A stretch of 64,000 nucleotides of DNA, from positions 4,030,001 through 4,094,000 of the forward strand of contig NC_013947.1 of the NCBI RefSeq assembly GCF_000024545.1, written 5' to 3'. The notes under the pieces were generated by a model. It had not been told where the DNA came from and made no database searches. It worked only from the letters and a program-made list of their open reading frames with translations. The stretch is from Stackebrandtia nassauensis DSM 44728. Its GTDB lineage: Bacteria > Actinomycetota > Actinomycetes > Mycobacteriales > Micromonosporaceae. Made by a program: the position numbers and the translations under genes. This document shows positions 7,007 to 15,762 of this stretch, piece by piece (positions within the stretch are counted from its first letter, which is position 1; each line of letters begins with the position of its first letter).

Positions 7007-9955
7007 TCACAGCAGGTCGCTCGGCGGCGGGGTCTGTGCCAGCGCGAATCCGGCCGCCGCGGCCCGCCGGTGTGCCGCCGCCTCGGCGTCGTCCCGCGCG
7101 GCGTAGGCGTCGGCGAGTCCCTGGTGGGCCCGGGCCTTCTCGTATCCGGCGTCGGCCTCCTCGGCCAGTGCCAGCGCGACGTGGTGGTACTCGATCGCGG
7201 CCTCGGGCTGCTCGGCCTGGGCGCGGAACACCCCGGCGAAGTTGTGGATCTCGACGCGCAGGTCGGCGTGGGTGACCCGGGGCGTCAACGCGATCGCCTC
7301 CCGGTGCCGTCGCCAGCCCGCCCGGGTACTGCCGTTGCGGTGCAGCACGATCGCCAGGATGCTCAGCGCGTAGCTCTCCACCGACGGGTGCGACAGGTCG
7401 CGGGCCGCCGCCACCGCGCGCTCCAGAGTGGTCGCGGCCTCGGCCAGCCGTCCCAGTCGCGCCTGGGTGCGGCCCAGGCTGGTCAGCCCGATCGCGACCG
7501 AACCCGGGGCCAGCGACTCCCACACCGCCACCGCCTCGGCGAACCGGTCCAGGGCGTCGGCGAAGACCTCGTCGCGGTAGTCCAGCCGTCCCAGTTCGTA
7601 CTGCGACACCGCCACCCGGCCGGGCACCGCGGCCTTGGCGTACAGGTCCCGGGCCTGTTCCAGATAGGACCGTGCCTCGCGGCTGGAACCGCAGTCGCTC
7701 AACAGCACCCCCAGGGCCCCGGCGGTCTTGGCGCGTTCCTCCACGTCCAGGTCCTGGGCCAGGTCGTAGGCGGCGCGGATGTGCCCGGCGCCCTTGTCGT
7801 GCCGTCCGGCGCAGTTGTAGGCGTTGCCGAGGCCCATCAGCAGCTGGCAGCGCACCCGCGCGTCGGCGTCCTCGCCGAACGCGTCCAGAACGGTGTGCTG
7901 GGCGGTGATCCAGGCGTCGTACATGCCGCGCCGCCACAGGTACCGCCACAGTCCTGTCACCAGTCGCAGCGCCTGGTCGCGGTGCCGCGCGGCGGCCTGG
8001 TCGATCGCGGCCAGGAACACGTCGACGCGCGGCTCCACCCAGGCGTCGGCCTCGCCCGCGCCGTCGAACTCCGGCGGCGGGACGGTCGTGTCGACCCGCA
8101 GTTGCGGCCGGGGACCGTAGATGTGGCCGTCGGCGCCCAGGACGCCCATCGCGTACCAGTCGTACAGGCGGCCCAGCCGGTCACCGACGTCACCGGCCGC
8201 GCGGGCCGCGAACTCCTTGACCAGATCGTGGACGCCCCAACGGGACTCGACCCGGTGCGCGAGGTGGGCGGCCTCCAGGCGCCGCAGGCTGCGGTTCACC
8301 TGCGCGACCGGACGGCCCACGGCGTTGGCCAGTGCCGCCGCGTCGGCCTCGCCGCTGGGGTGGGCGCCCAGCAGTTCGAAGACCTCGCGGGCGGCGGGAT
8401 CCAGTCGGCGGTAGGAGGACTCGATGGTGGCGGCCAGGCCGCCGACGGTCTCGCCGGGCCGCGACAGGGTCGCCAGCCGGTCGCCGGACTCCAGGTCGGT
8501 GACCAGTGCGGACAGTTCCTCGGCCGAACCGGAGGGCAGGCGACTGGCGGCCAGCCGGATCGCCAGCGGCAGGTGGCCGCACAGTTCCGCCAGTCGCTCC
8601 AGCTGGTCGCGGGCCTCGGGGGCGGCGGTGACGTGGGCCGACAGGATCGCCACCGCGTCGGGTGTGGACAGTTCGCCGACGCCGATGGTGGCCACGTCGT
8701 GGTCGACTTTGAGGCCGCGCAGGTCGTCGCGGCTGGTGAGGACGGCCAGGCAGTTGCCGTCGCCGGGCAGCAGTGGCCGGACCTGCGCGGGGCCGGCGGC
8801 GTTGTCCAGCACGATGAGGACGTTCTTCTTGGCCAGCGCCGTGCGGTACATGCCCGCCAGCTCCGACTCCCCTGTGGGCAGGTCGGAGTCGTTGTGGCCA
8901 AGGGCTCGCAGGAATCCGGCCAGGATCCGGGATGTCGGTACCGGTTCCTCGCCGGAGTAGCCGCGCAGGTCGGCGAACAGCTGGCCGTCGGCGAAATCGG
9001 CGGCGACGCGATGCGCCCACCACAGGGCCAGCGAGGTCTTGCCCATGCCGCCGGGACCGACGAACGCCACCGCGCGCCGTCCCCGCGCCACCTGGTCGTC
9101 GGCGGCGCGCAGTTCGGCACTGCGGCCCACGAAGCCCGGCGGCGGCTCGGGCAGCTGCGCCGGGACGGGTTCGGTGCTGGTCTTGGCGGCGGCGGTGTCC
9201 GACAGGGACGGATCGTCGGCGAGGATGCGGCGCTGTAGTTCGGCCAGCCGCCGCGACGCGTCGATGCCGAACTCGCGGCGGAACCGGGAATCGGTGCGCC
9301 GGAACGTCTCCAGGGCCTCCACGCCGCGTCCGCACCGGTACAGCGCCACCATGTACTGTCCGATGAGGTTCTCGTTGTCGGGATGGCGGTTGTGAAGCTG
9401 CGACAGTTCTCCCAGGATGGTGGCGTGGTTGCCCTGGGCCAGTTCCGCGTCGAACAGGTCGGTCCACAGGCTGACGTGTTCGGGTTCGAGGGTCACCGAG
9501 ATCGCGTCGGCCCAGCGGCAGTCGACGCGCGACAGCGGCGAGCCGCGCCACAGCCGCAATGCCTTGCGGCGCAGGCTGATCGCGTCGGGGTGGTGGGCGG
9601 GGACGTCGCGGGCGCGGGCGGCGAGGGTTCGCATGGCGTGGACGTCGACGTCGGTGTCGGCGACGTTGAGGGTGTAGGTACCGCTCTTACCGGTGATGGT
9701 CGCGCCCGTGTCGGACAGGAGGGAACGCAGCCGGGTCACATACGGCGACAAGGTATTACGCGGATTGGCGGGGGCGTCACCGTCCCAGACCCGCTCGATG
9801 ATCGTGTCAGTGTCCACCGGCGTACCCGGCGTCCAGGCCAGACACGCCAACACACACGCCTGCTTCGGCGTACCCGCCGAGACCGGCTCACCGTTGACGA
9901 CGATCGACACGTCACCGAGCAACCGGATCAGCGGTTCATCGCCTTGAGTAAGCAT
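7007..9955 (-). CDS. AfsR/SARP-type regulator with BTAD, NB-ARC and TPR domains (copy 1)
   Basis: This 982-residue protein carries an OmpR-like winged-helix DNA-binding domain (about 8-98), a BTAD domain (105-250), an NB-ARC/STAND NTPase with Walker A GPGGMGKT (300-307), a Walker B stretch VLIVLDNA, TSRDD and a GHLPLAIRLAA helix, then TPR repeats to the end. AfsR-type proteins activate secondary metabolism or morphogenesis after nucleotide-driven assembly. A paralogue lies at 22742-25723. ATG at 9955 lacks a good ribosome site; a TTG four codons upstream is possible. Both paralogues share the start context TTGCATATARGAATG. Confidence 0.92.
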   Translation of the reverse strand: MLTQGDEPLIRLLGDVSIVVNGEPVSAGTPKQACVLACLAWTPGTPVDTDTIIERVWDGDAPANPRNTLSPYVTRLRSLLSDTGATITGKSGTYTLNVADTDVDVHAMRTLAARARDVPAHHPDAISLRRKALRLWRGSPLSRVDCRWADAISVTLEPEHVSLWTDLFDAELAQGNHATILGELSQLHNRHPDNENLIGQYMVALYRCGRGVEALETFRRTDSRFRREFGIDASRRLAELQRRILADDPSLSDTAAAKTSTEPVPAQLPEPPPGFVGRSAELRAADDQVARGRRAVAFVGPGGMGKTSLALWWAHRVAADFADGQLFADLRGYSGEEPVPTSRILAGFLRALGHNDSDLPTGESELAGMYRTALAKKNVLIVLDNAAGPAQVRPLLPGDGNCLAVLTSRDDLRGLKVDHDVATIGVGELSTPDAVAILSAHVTAAPEARDQLERLAELCGHLPLAIRLAASRLPSGSAEELSALVTDLESGDRLATLSRPGETVGGLAATIESSYRRLDPAAREVFELLGAHPSGEADAAALANAVGRPVAQVNRSLRRLEAAHLAHRVESRWGVHDLVKEFAARAAGDVGDRLGRLYDWYAMGVLGADGHIYGPRPQLRVDTTVPPPEFDGAGEADAWVEPRVDVFLAAIDQAAARHRDQALRLVTGLWRYLWRRGMYDAWITAQHTVLDAFGEDADARVRCQLLMGLGNAYNCAGRHDKGAGHIRAAYDLAQDLDVEERAKTAGALGVLLSDCGSSREARSYLEQARDLYAKAAVPGRVAVSQYELGRLDYRDEVFADALDRFAEAVAVWESLAPGSVAIGLTSLGRTQARLGRLAEAATTLERAVAAARDLSHPSVESYALSILAIVLHRNGSTRAGWRRHREAIALTPRVTHADLRVEIHNFAGVFRAQAEQPEAAIEYHHVALALAEEADAGYEKARAHQGLADAYAARDDAEAAAHRRAAAAGFALAQTPPPSDLL

Positions 9956-10026
9956 TCTTATATGCAACCATGTGCCCGGATTCGTCCGTTACGGGTCCAC
10001 CCCGGACCGAAGCCGTGTTCCAGCGG

Positions 10027-10827
10027 TTACCGGTGTCCCGGTTCGGGAACCACCATCGGGGCTCCGGTGGTCGGGCAGTCGACCACGACGCTGGGGAGGT
10101 CGAAGACGTCGTCGACGAGTTCGGCGTCCACGATGGTCTTGGCGGGGCCCTCGGCGACGACGCGTCCGTCCTTCATGGCGATCAGGTGGTCGGCGTAGCG
10201 GCAGGCCTGGTTGATGTCGTGCAGGACCGCGATGACGGTGCGGCCCTCGTCGCGCAGCCGGGCCAGCAGGTCCAGCAACCGGTACTGGTGCGCCAGGTCC
10301 AGGAACGAGGTCGGCTCGTCCAGCAGCAGGTAGGGGGTCTGCTGCGCCAGCACCATCGCCACCCACACGCGTTGCCGCTGCCCGCCCGACAGTTCGGTGA
10401 CCAGCCGTTCGGACAGGTCGGCGACTCCGGCGGTGGCCATGGCCTCGGCGACGGCCTCCTCATCGGCGCGCGACCACAGCGACAGCGCCGACTGGTGCGG
10501 GTACCGGCCCCGCGCGACCAGTTGCCGCACCTTGATGTCGTCCGGCGACAGTGGATCCTGCGGCAGGAAGCCCAGGGTCCGGGCCAGTTGTTTCGCCGGG
10601 TGCGCGGCCAGGTCGGCCTCGTCGAGCCGGACGGAGCCCTCGGCGGGGCGCAGCAGTCGCACCAGGGCTCGCAGCAGTGTGGACTTGCCGCAGGCGTTGG
10701 GTCCGACGATCACGGTGAACGCCCGGTCGGGGATGTCGAGGCTCAGACCGGTGGCCACCACCCGGTCGCCGTAGCGCAGGGTCAGGTCGCGGGCGGACAG
10801 CCGCACGGGGTGGGCGTTGTCGTTCAT
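10027..10827 (-). CDS. Iron-siderophore ABC transporter ATP-binding protein
   Basis: This 266-residue ATPase has Walker A GPNACGKST, a Q-loop (LPQDPLSPDDI), the signature LSGGQRQRVW, Walker B LLLDEPTSFLD and switch His (AVLHDINQ). The family is FecE/FepC. It energises uptake of ferric siderophores by the two permeases encoded just upstream. Its ATG (10827) overlaps the permease stop (ATGA), showing translational coupling. It is the last gene of the five-gene operon that starts at 14711. Confidence 0.95.
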   Translation of the reverse strand: MNDNAHPVRLSARDLTLRYGDRVVATGLSLDIPDRAFTVIVGPNACGKSTLLRALVRLLRPAEGSVRLDEADLAAHPAKQLARTLGFLPQDPLSPDDIKVRQLVARGRYPHQSALSLWSRADEEAVAEAMATAGVADLSERLVTELSGGQRQRVWVAMVLAQQTPYLLLDEPTSFLDLAHQYRLLDLLARLRDEGRTVIAVLHDINQACRYADHLIAMKDGRVVAEGPAKTIVDAELVDDVFDLPSVVVDCPTTGAPMVVPEPGHR

Positions 10828-11843
10828 GAGCGTTTCACCTCGGTGGTCAACAGCCAGATCAGGTAAGCCCCGCCGATGGCGGTGGTGACGACGCCGACCG
10901 GCAGCGACACCGGCGCCAGCAGCAGTTGCGCGCCCAGGTCGGCCACCTGCAACAACACCGCGCCGCACAGGGCGGCCGGGAGCAGCGGCACCCCGGGGGC
11001 GCGCGCCAGGCGGCGGCCGATCTGCGGGGCGGCCAGCGCGATGAACGCGATCGGCCCGGCCACGGCGGTGACCGTCGCGGTGAGGCCGACGCCGATGGCG
11101 ATCATCGTCAGCCGCAACCGGCCCAGCCGCACCCCGGTGGTGGCGGCCACGGCGTTGCCCAGCGCGGCCTGGTGTACCGCCCCGGCGCGGGTGACCATGG
11201 CGGCCAACAGCACCACGATGATGGCCAACGGCAGTGCCACGTCGGCCCAGTCGACGCCGTTGAGGGAGCCCGCGCTCCAGCCGACGGCGGCGATCGCGAC
11301 CTCCAGTTCGGCGCGCAGCACGATCCAGGAGTTCAGCGCGGTCACCATCGCGTTGACGGCGATGCCGATGATGATCAGCCGCAGCCCGGAGACGCCGCCG
11401 CGCATCGCCAGCAGGTAGATCGTCGCGGCCACGAGCAGACCGCCGATGACGGAGCTGGTCGCCAGTTGCACCGATGTTCCCGACAGGACGGTCAGGGCCA
11501 CGAGGGTGCCGGTGTAGGCACCGGCGTCCAGGCCGATGACGTCGGGGCTGCCCAGCGGGTTGCGGGTGAGGTTCTGGAAGATCGCCCCGGCCACGCCGAG
11601 GGCGGCGCCGAAGACGATGGCGGCCAGGACGCGCGGCAGCCGCCAGTCGCGTACGACGACGACCGAGTCGCCGGTTCCGGCCAACGCGGCGATCACGTCG
11701 CCGGGGCTCTTCCACGAGGCCCCGTAGCACAGGCCCAGCAGGCCGACGGTGAGAATCGTGGCGACCAGGGCGATCGACAGCACGGCGGTGCGGCGTTCGA
11801 CGCGCACGAACCGGTCACCGGTCTTGACGAGGAGGAGGGTCAC
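10824..11843 (-). CDS. FecCD-family siderophore permease 2
   Basis: This 339-residue protein has about nine to ten helices and FecCD signatures: RLPRVLAAIVFGAALGVAGAIFQNLTRNPLGSPDVIG near residues 68-105 (abridged family pattern) and GPIAFIALAAPQIGRR near 265. It is the FepG-like partner of the other permease in the ferric-siderophore importer. GTG at 11843 overlaps the upstream stop (GTGA), and the 3' end overlaps the ATPase gene. Confidence 0.94.
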   Translation of the reverse strand: MTLLLVKTGDRFVRVERRTAVLSIALVATILTVGLLGLCYGASWKSPGDVIAALAGTGDSVVVVRDWRLPRVLAAIVFGAALGVAGAIFQNLTRNPLGSPDVIGLDAGAYTGTLVALTVLSGTSVQLATSSVIGGLLVAATIYLLAMRGGVSGLRLIIIGIAVNAMVTALNSWIVLRAELEVAIAAVGWSAGSLNGVDWADVALPLAIIVVLLAAMVTRAGAVHQAALGNAVAATTGVRLGRLRLTMIAIGVGLTATVTAVAGPIAFIALAAPQIGRRLARAPGVPLLPAALCGAVLLQVADLGAQLLLAPVSLPVGVVTTAIGGAYLIWLLTTEVKRS

Positions 11844-12850
11844 GTCGCCACGGTCCGATCACGACGGACGGCGGCGATGAGGGCCGGGCCGCCCAAGAAC
11901 GCGGTGACGATGGCGACCGGGACCTCGCCGGTGGGCAGCAGCACCCGGGCGATGGTGTCGGCGGCCAGCATCAGGATGGCGCCCAGGACGACGGCGTAGC
12001 CGATGAGCCAGCCGACGGAGCCGGTGGCCAGGCGGCGCGCCAGTTGCGGCACGATCAGGCCGACGAACAGGATCGGGCCCGCCACCGCGGTCGCGGCTCC
12101 GACCAGAGTGGTCACGACGATCAGGGCCGACAGCCGGATCCGGGTGACGTTGGCGCCCAGGGTGTGCGCGACGGTGTCGCCCAGGGACACGGCCGCCAGC
12201 GGGCGGCTCAGCAGCAGCGCCGCGACCAGGGCGAGGCCGATGACGGTCAGCGGCACCGCCAGCGGCGCCTGTTCGCGGCCCGCCAGCGAACCCACCGACC
12301 AGAACCGGTACTGGTCGAACACGTCGGGCAGCATCAGCCGCAGTCCCAGTCCGATGCCGGTCAGGACGGCGCTGAGCGCGACCCCGGTGAGGACCAGCCG
12401 CAGTGGACTGGAGCGGCCGACGGCGTAGACGAGGGTCGCGGCGGCGACGGCTCCCAGCGCGGCGAAGCCGAGTTCGGTGACCGCGCCGGTGGCCAGGCCC
12501 GCGGCGGCGCCCAGGATGACGGTGAATCCGGCGCCGGAGGTGACGCCCAGCAGTCCGGGTTCGGCCAGCGGGTTGCGCGTCAGGGTCTGGATGAGCACTC
12601 CGGCCACGGCCAGGGCGGCCCCGACGCCGATGCCCAGAAGCGCCCGGGGGATCCGGACATCGTGGACGACGAGATGGTCGTCGCCGCCGTCGAAGGCGAA
12701 CAGGGCCCGCACCACCTCGGCGGGCGGGACGGAACGGGCACCGACGCCCAGGCCGACGATCACGGCCGCGGCCAGCAGCACCAGCCCGGCCGCCAGCACG
12801 AGGACGTGCCGGGCGGCCGGGCTTCGGGTGGTGGCGGGGGTGGTCGTCAC
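11840..12850 (-). CDS. FecCD-family siderophore permease 1
   Basis: This 336-residue protein carries the FecCD hallmarks RIPRALLGIGVGAALAVAG, LTRNPLAEPGLLGV and GPILFVGLIVPQLARR. It probably forms a heterodimeric channel with the next gene product. GTG at 12850 is chosen because it overlaps the TGA of the binding-protein gene (GTGA), like the other junctions in the operon. A longer reading frame upstream runs through the binding-protein gene and lacks family similarity there. Confidence 0.93.
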   Translation of the reverse strand: MTTTPATTRSPAARHVLVLAAGLVLLAAAVIVGLGVGARSVPPAEVVRALFAFDGGDDHLVVHDVRIPRALLGIGVGAALAVAGVLIQTLTRNPLAEPGLLGVTSGAGFTVILGAAAGLATGAVTELGFAALGAVAAATLVYAVGRSSPLRLVLTGVALSAVLTGIGLGLRLMLPDVFDQYRFWSVGSLAGREQAPLAVPLTVIGLALVAALLLSRPLAAVSLGDTVAHTLGANVTRIRLSALIVVTTLVGAATAVAGPILFVGLIVPQLARRLATGSVGWLIGYAVVLGAILMLAADTIARVLLPTGEVPVAIVTAFLGGPALIAAVRRDRTVAT

Positions 12851-13830
12851 TTCTTCAGCAGCGGTGCGAGTGATTCGTCGAGCGCGTCCAGGGCGAGCAG
12901 GGCGTCGCCGTAGGTCGCGGCCTCGGTGTAGCGGATCGGGAAGGTCTTGCCCGCCTTGACGGCCGGGAGGTTCTTCCACAGTTTCGAGCCCAGGACGTAC
13001 TTGACCGACTTGAGCGGTTCGCCGTCCGGGCCGACGGAGTAGGTGATGGCCTCGGCGTCGCCGAGGGCTTCGGGCAGTTCCTCGATCGAGGGGTATTCGC
13101 TGACGTCCTTGGAGCCGCCGCCCTTCTCCTTGACCTCGCCGTAGTAGGTCGCGCCGATGTCGTTGGCGACGTTGGTGCCCCAGGAGTCGTCGAACTCGCG
13201 CTGGAAGGTGCCCTTGTCGATCTCGCCGTAGGCGCCCACGTGGGCCAGCTTCACGTCCGGCAGCACGTCACCGTACTTTTCGGACAGTTCCTTCGCCTTG
13301 TCCTCGTAGTCGCCCTTGGCGGCGTTGAAGCCCTTCAGGGCGCCCGCGGCGTCGGCCTGGCGTTGCGAGAGGTCGCGCCACGCCGAGGGCACGGTCGGGC
13401 CGATCGCCACGACCGGCGCCACCTCTTCCAGCCGCTTGAGGTCGACGTCGGCCAGCACCGGCTTGGGGACGCCGATGACGATCAGGTCCGGTTTGGCCTC
13501 GGCGATCGCCTCGTAGTTGGTCTCGGCGGCGGCCTCACCGGCGACCTTGTCGAGCTTGTCGTAGGTGGCCTTCTCCGACTTGGACATCATCGGGACGCCG
13601 CGTTTCCAGGTGGAGATGCCCACCAGCGGCGCGTCGGCCTCGATCAGCGCCGGGACGGCGTAGCCGGTGGCCACGACCCGTTTCGGGTTCTCGGGGATGG
13701 TGATCTTTCCGTTGTCGGCCTTGACGACCCGGGTCTTCCCGGCGGCGTCGTCGCCGCTGGAACCGCAACCGGCCGTGACCAGGGCGCAGGCTATCGCGAC
13801 GGCGCCGAGCAGGCGCCAGTTCTTCCGCAT
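12847..13830 (-). CDS. Iron-siderophore substrate-binding lipoprotein
   Basis: This 327-residue protein has a lipoprotein signal peptide ending LVTAG-C (Cys near residue 21), then the two-lobed FepB/FhuD-type periplasmic-binding fold (PENPKRVVATGYAVPALI, EAKPDLIVIG, IEELPEALGDAEAITYSV). It captures the ferric siderophore outside the membrane and hands it to the permeases. ATG at 13830 is 8 bases after the SIP gene. The start is preceded by AAGGAAAACC. Confidence 0.95.
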   Translation of the reverse strand: MRKNWRLLGAVAIACALVTAGCGSSGDDAAGKTRVVKADNGKITIPENPKRVVATGYAVPALIEADAPLVGISTWKRGVPMMSKSEKATYDKLDKVAGEAAAETNYEAIAEAKPDLIVIGVPKPVLADVDLKRLEEVAPVVAIGPTVPSAWRDLSQRQADAAGALKGFNAAKGDYEDKAKELSEKYGDVLPDVKLAHVGAYGEIDKGTFQREFDDSWGTNVANDIGATYYGEVKEKGGGSKDVSEYPSIEELPEALGDAEAITYSVGPDGEPLKSVKYVLGSKLWKNLPAVKAGKTFPIRYTEAATYGDALLALDALDESLAPLLKK

Positions 13831-13838
13831 GGTTTTCC

Positions 13839-14711
13839 TTAATCGTGTGAGTGGGAGTGGTTGTGGTCGTCCTCGTCGTAGTCGGCGACGCCACGTTTCC
13901 AGTAGCCGGTGATGTTGTGGTCGGCCTTGTCGAGCTTCAGGTCGTCCCGGACCCAGCGCCGCAACGGTTTCAGGCACCCGGCCTCCCCGGCGGCCCAGAC
14001 GTGGACGCGTTCGCCCTCGGGGACGGTCACCGCCGTGACGGCCTCGGCGAGCAGGTCGAGCGATCCGGCGGGTGCCTCGCCGCGATGCAGCCAGGTGACC
14101 GCGACCGCCTCGGGCGGCGACAGCTGGATCTGTTCGTCGGCGTCGGCGACCTCGATGAAGGCCCAGCCCTTGGCGTCGCGCGGCAGTTCCTCCAGCCAGC
14201 GGGCGATGGCGGGCAGCGCGGTGATGTCCCCGGCCAGCAGGTACCGGTCGTAGCGGAACGGGACGATGGCGCCGCCGGGCGGGCCCGCGACGTGGATGGT
14301 GGCGCCGGGCGCGACGGTGCGGGCCCAGTCCGCGCCCAGGCCGTCGCCGTGGACGGCGATGTCGATGTCGAGTTCGCCGGTGGCCGCGTCGAAGCGCCGC
14401 ACCGTGTATTCCCTTGTGGTGGGTGAGGGGCGGGGCCAGGCCAGCATCAGGCCGTTGGGTTCGGGCAGCCGCAGGGTGCCGTCGGGTTCGGGGTAGCACA
14501 GTTTGACGTGCTCGTCGGGGGCGTGGGCTTCGAAGCCCTCGGTGCCGGGGCCGCCCAGGGTGACCCGGATCAGGCCGGTGCCGACGGGGGTGGTGCGCAG
14601 GACCTCGGCCTCGCGGATCCGGATCGGGTACGGCACCCGGGCGGGTTCGGTGCCCGCCTTGACCTCGGCGATCAGCTCCCGATGCCGTTCCCGGTCTTTC
14701 AACCACCTCAT
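13839..14711 (-). CDS. Siderophore-interacting ferric reductase (SIP, ViuB-like)
   Basis: This 290-residue flavoprotein reductase has an FAD-binding barrel (residues about 30-135, with REYTVRRFD as FAD motif) and an NAD(P)H-binding region (about 140-260, VWAAGEAGCLKPLRRW). A His/Asp-rich C-terminal tail (DEDDHNHSHSHD) may bind metal. It releases iron from imported siderophore by reduction in the cytoplasm. First gene of the operon: ATG at 14711 has GGGAG 6 bases upstream, and an IdeR-type iron box lies 28 bases further upstream. Confidence 0.94.
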   Translation of the reverse strand: MRWLKDRERHRELIAEVKAGTEPARVPYPIRIREAEVLRTTPVGTGLIRVTLGGPGTEGFEAHAPDEHVKLCYPEPDGTLRLPEPNGLMLAWPRPSPTTREYTVRRFDAATGELDIDIAVHGDGLGADWARTVAPGATIHVAGPPGGAIVPFRYDRYLLAGDITALPAIARWLEELPRDAKGWAFIEVADADEQIQLSPPEAVAVTWLHRGEAPAGSLDLLAEAVTAVTVPEGERVHVWAAGEAGCLKPLRRWVRDDLKLDKADHNITGYWKRGVADYDEDDHNHSHSHD

Positions 14712-14738
14712 GCGCGCTCCCAACAGTGAACCGAAAAG

Positions 14739-14757
14739 TTAGCGGAGCCTAACCTAA
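14739..14757. promoter_or_regulatory. IdeR/DmdR-type iron box of the siderophore operon
   Basis: TTAGCGGAGCCTAACCTAA matches the actinobacterial iron-repressor consensus TTAGGTTAGGCTAACCTAA at 16 of 19 positions, with one perfect half-site. It sits 28 bases upstream of the first siderophore gene, where a repressor would block transcription when iron is plentiful. Confidence 0.82.
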
Positions 14758-14801
14758 CTAAATCGGCGGGCGTGGTCGAGGTGGACCGAGGCGGACTCTC
14801 G

Positions 14802-15251
14802 TCACGCCGACGGGGCGGCCCCGGGACGCACGATCATGAGCACCACGACGATGACCCACAGGACGTTGTAGATCCCGGCGAGCATCGCCAGGGTGCGCAG
14901 CTGGCGGCCGTCGTCGGGGGTCTTGAGGGCCTCGCGCTGCCGGGGATGGATCTGCACGGCCAACAGCAGTGCCGCCGCGGCGGTCAGTCCCATCGCGACG
15001 GTGATCCAGATTTCGCCCATCCGGTCCTGCAGGGTCGCCAGCGCGATCCCGGCGATCGGGACGATCAGGCCGACGGCGGCGTACCCTCCGGTGATGCGGT
15101 GCAGCAGTCTCGCGGTCGCCGGATTGCGTTCGCCCGCATCGGTTTCGGGCAGGACCGGGGCGTAGCGCGGGAACAGGCTCGCGGCCACGGCCGAGCCGCC
15201 CACGAAGACGATGCTGGCCACCACGTGGATCGACAGCAGGACGAGGTTCAT
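14802..15251 (-). CDS. Four-helix membrane protein (CopD/DUF2269-like)
   Basis: This 149-residue integral membrane protein has helices at about 3-25, 50-70, 78-100 and 120-142. Membrane-embedded His residues (IHVVASIVFVGG near residue 8, LLHRITGGYA near 50) resemble heme- or copper-linked CopD/DUF2269 proteins; the role is not established. ATG at 15251 has TTGGAG 5-6 bases upstream. The 73 bases between it and the marR gene hold AAGCTTCA/TGAAGCTT repeats, so it is probably repressed by that MarR protein. Confidence 0.8.
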   Translation of the reverse strand: MNLVLLSIHVVASIVFVGGSAVAASLFPRYAPVLPETDAGERNPATARLLHRITGGYAAVGLIVPIAGIALATLQDRMGEIWITVAMGLTAAAALLLAVQIHPRQREALKTPDDGRQLRTLAMLAGIYNVLWVIVVVLMIVRPGAAPSA

Positions 15252-15260
15252 GACAACTCC

Positions 15261-15297
15261 AAGCTTCAGGGTTGTTGAAGCTTAATCGAAGCTTCAG
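15261..15297. promoter_or_regulatory. AAGCTTCA operator array upstream of the CopD-like gene
   Basis: AAGCTTCA (15261-15268) and TGAAGCTT (15276-15283) form a perfect inverted repeat with a 7-base spacer. A third copy, GAAGCTTCAG, lies at 15288-15297. This is the likely binding site for the MarR protein encoded immediately upstream. Confidence 0.65.
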
Positions 15298-15324
15298 GTG
15301 CCCTGAAGGCTGGGGTCGCGTGGC

Positions 15325-15762
15325 TCAGTCCGGCCGCTGGTCGCGAAACGCGTCCAGCACCGCCCGGCCGATCTCCCGCTGCACCGGATCGGCCTCGGCG
15401 CCGAACAGTCGCTCGTCGACCTCGGCGATCACGTCCTTGGCCGCCGCCAGCAGCCGGGTGCCCTGCTCGGTCAGCTCGATGGTGGAGGCAGAACCGGCGC
15501 GGGCCTTGCGATCGCGCACCAGCCCGGAACGCACCAGCGTCTTCACCGTCGCGTGCACCGTCTGGACGCTCGTGCTGGACATCCGGGCCAGGTCACTGAA
15601 GGACGCGCCGGGAACCGCGTTGATGTGACCGATGAGACCGAGCCTGCTGACCGTCAGGTCCAGCGGCGCCAGCCCGGCGTTCAGCTCGGACTCGATCCGG
15701 CGCGCCAGGGTCAGCACGATGATCGAGGCACTGGTCACCGGCGGTTGAGAGTTCGTGGTCAC
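15325..15762 (-). CDS. MarR-family transcriptional regulator
   Basis: This 145-residue winged-helix regulator has a dimerisation helix (VLTLARRIESELNAGLAPLDLTV, abridged), a helix-turn-helix near residues 48-75 (ASFSDLARMSSTSVQTVHATVKTL) and a wing (RDRKARAGSAST). GTG at 15762 is preferred because GGAAGA lies at good spacing; GTG at 15768 is an alternative. It probably represses the downstream membrane-protein gene through the repeats at 15261-15297. Its first 170 bases overlap, in another frame, the 3' end of the DUF1905 gene. Confidence 0.88.
   Translation of the reverse strand: MTTNSQPPVTSASIIVLTLARRIESELNAGLAPLDLTVSRLGLIGHINAVPGASFSDLARMSSTSVQTVHATVKTLVRSGLVRDRKARAGSASTIELTEQGTRLLAAAKDVIAEVDERLFGAEADPVQREIGRAVLDAFRDQRPD

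Noticed and set aside
12851-12979. N-terminal extension of siderophore permease 1
   Set aside because: It would run through the binding-protein gene and lacks helices; GTG 12850 fits the overlap pattern of the operon.
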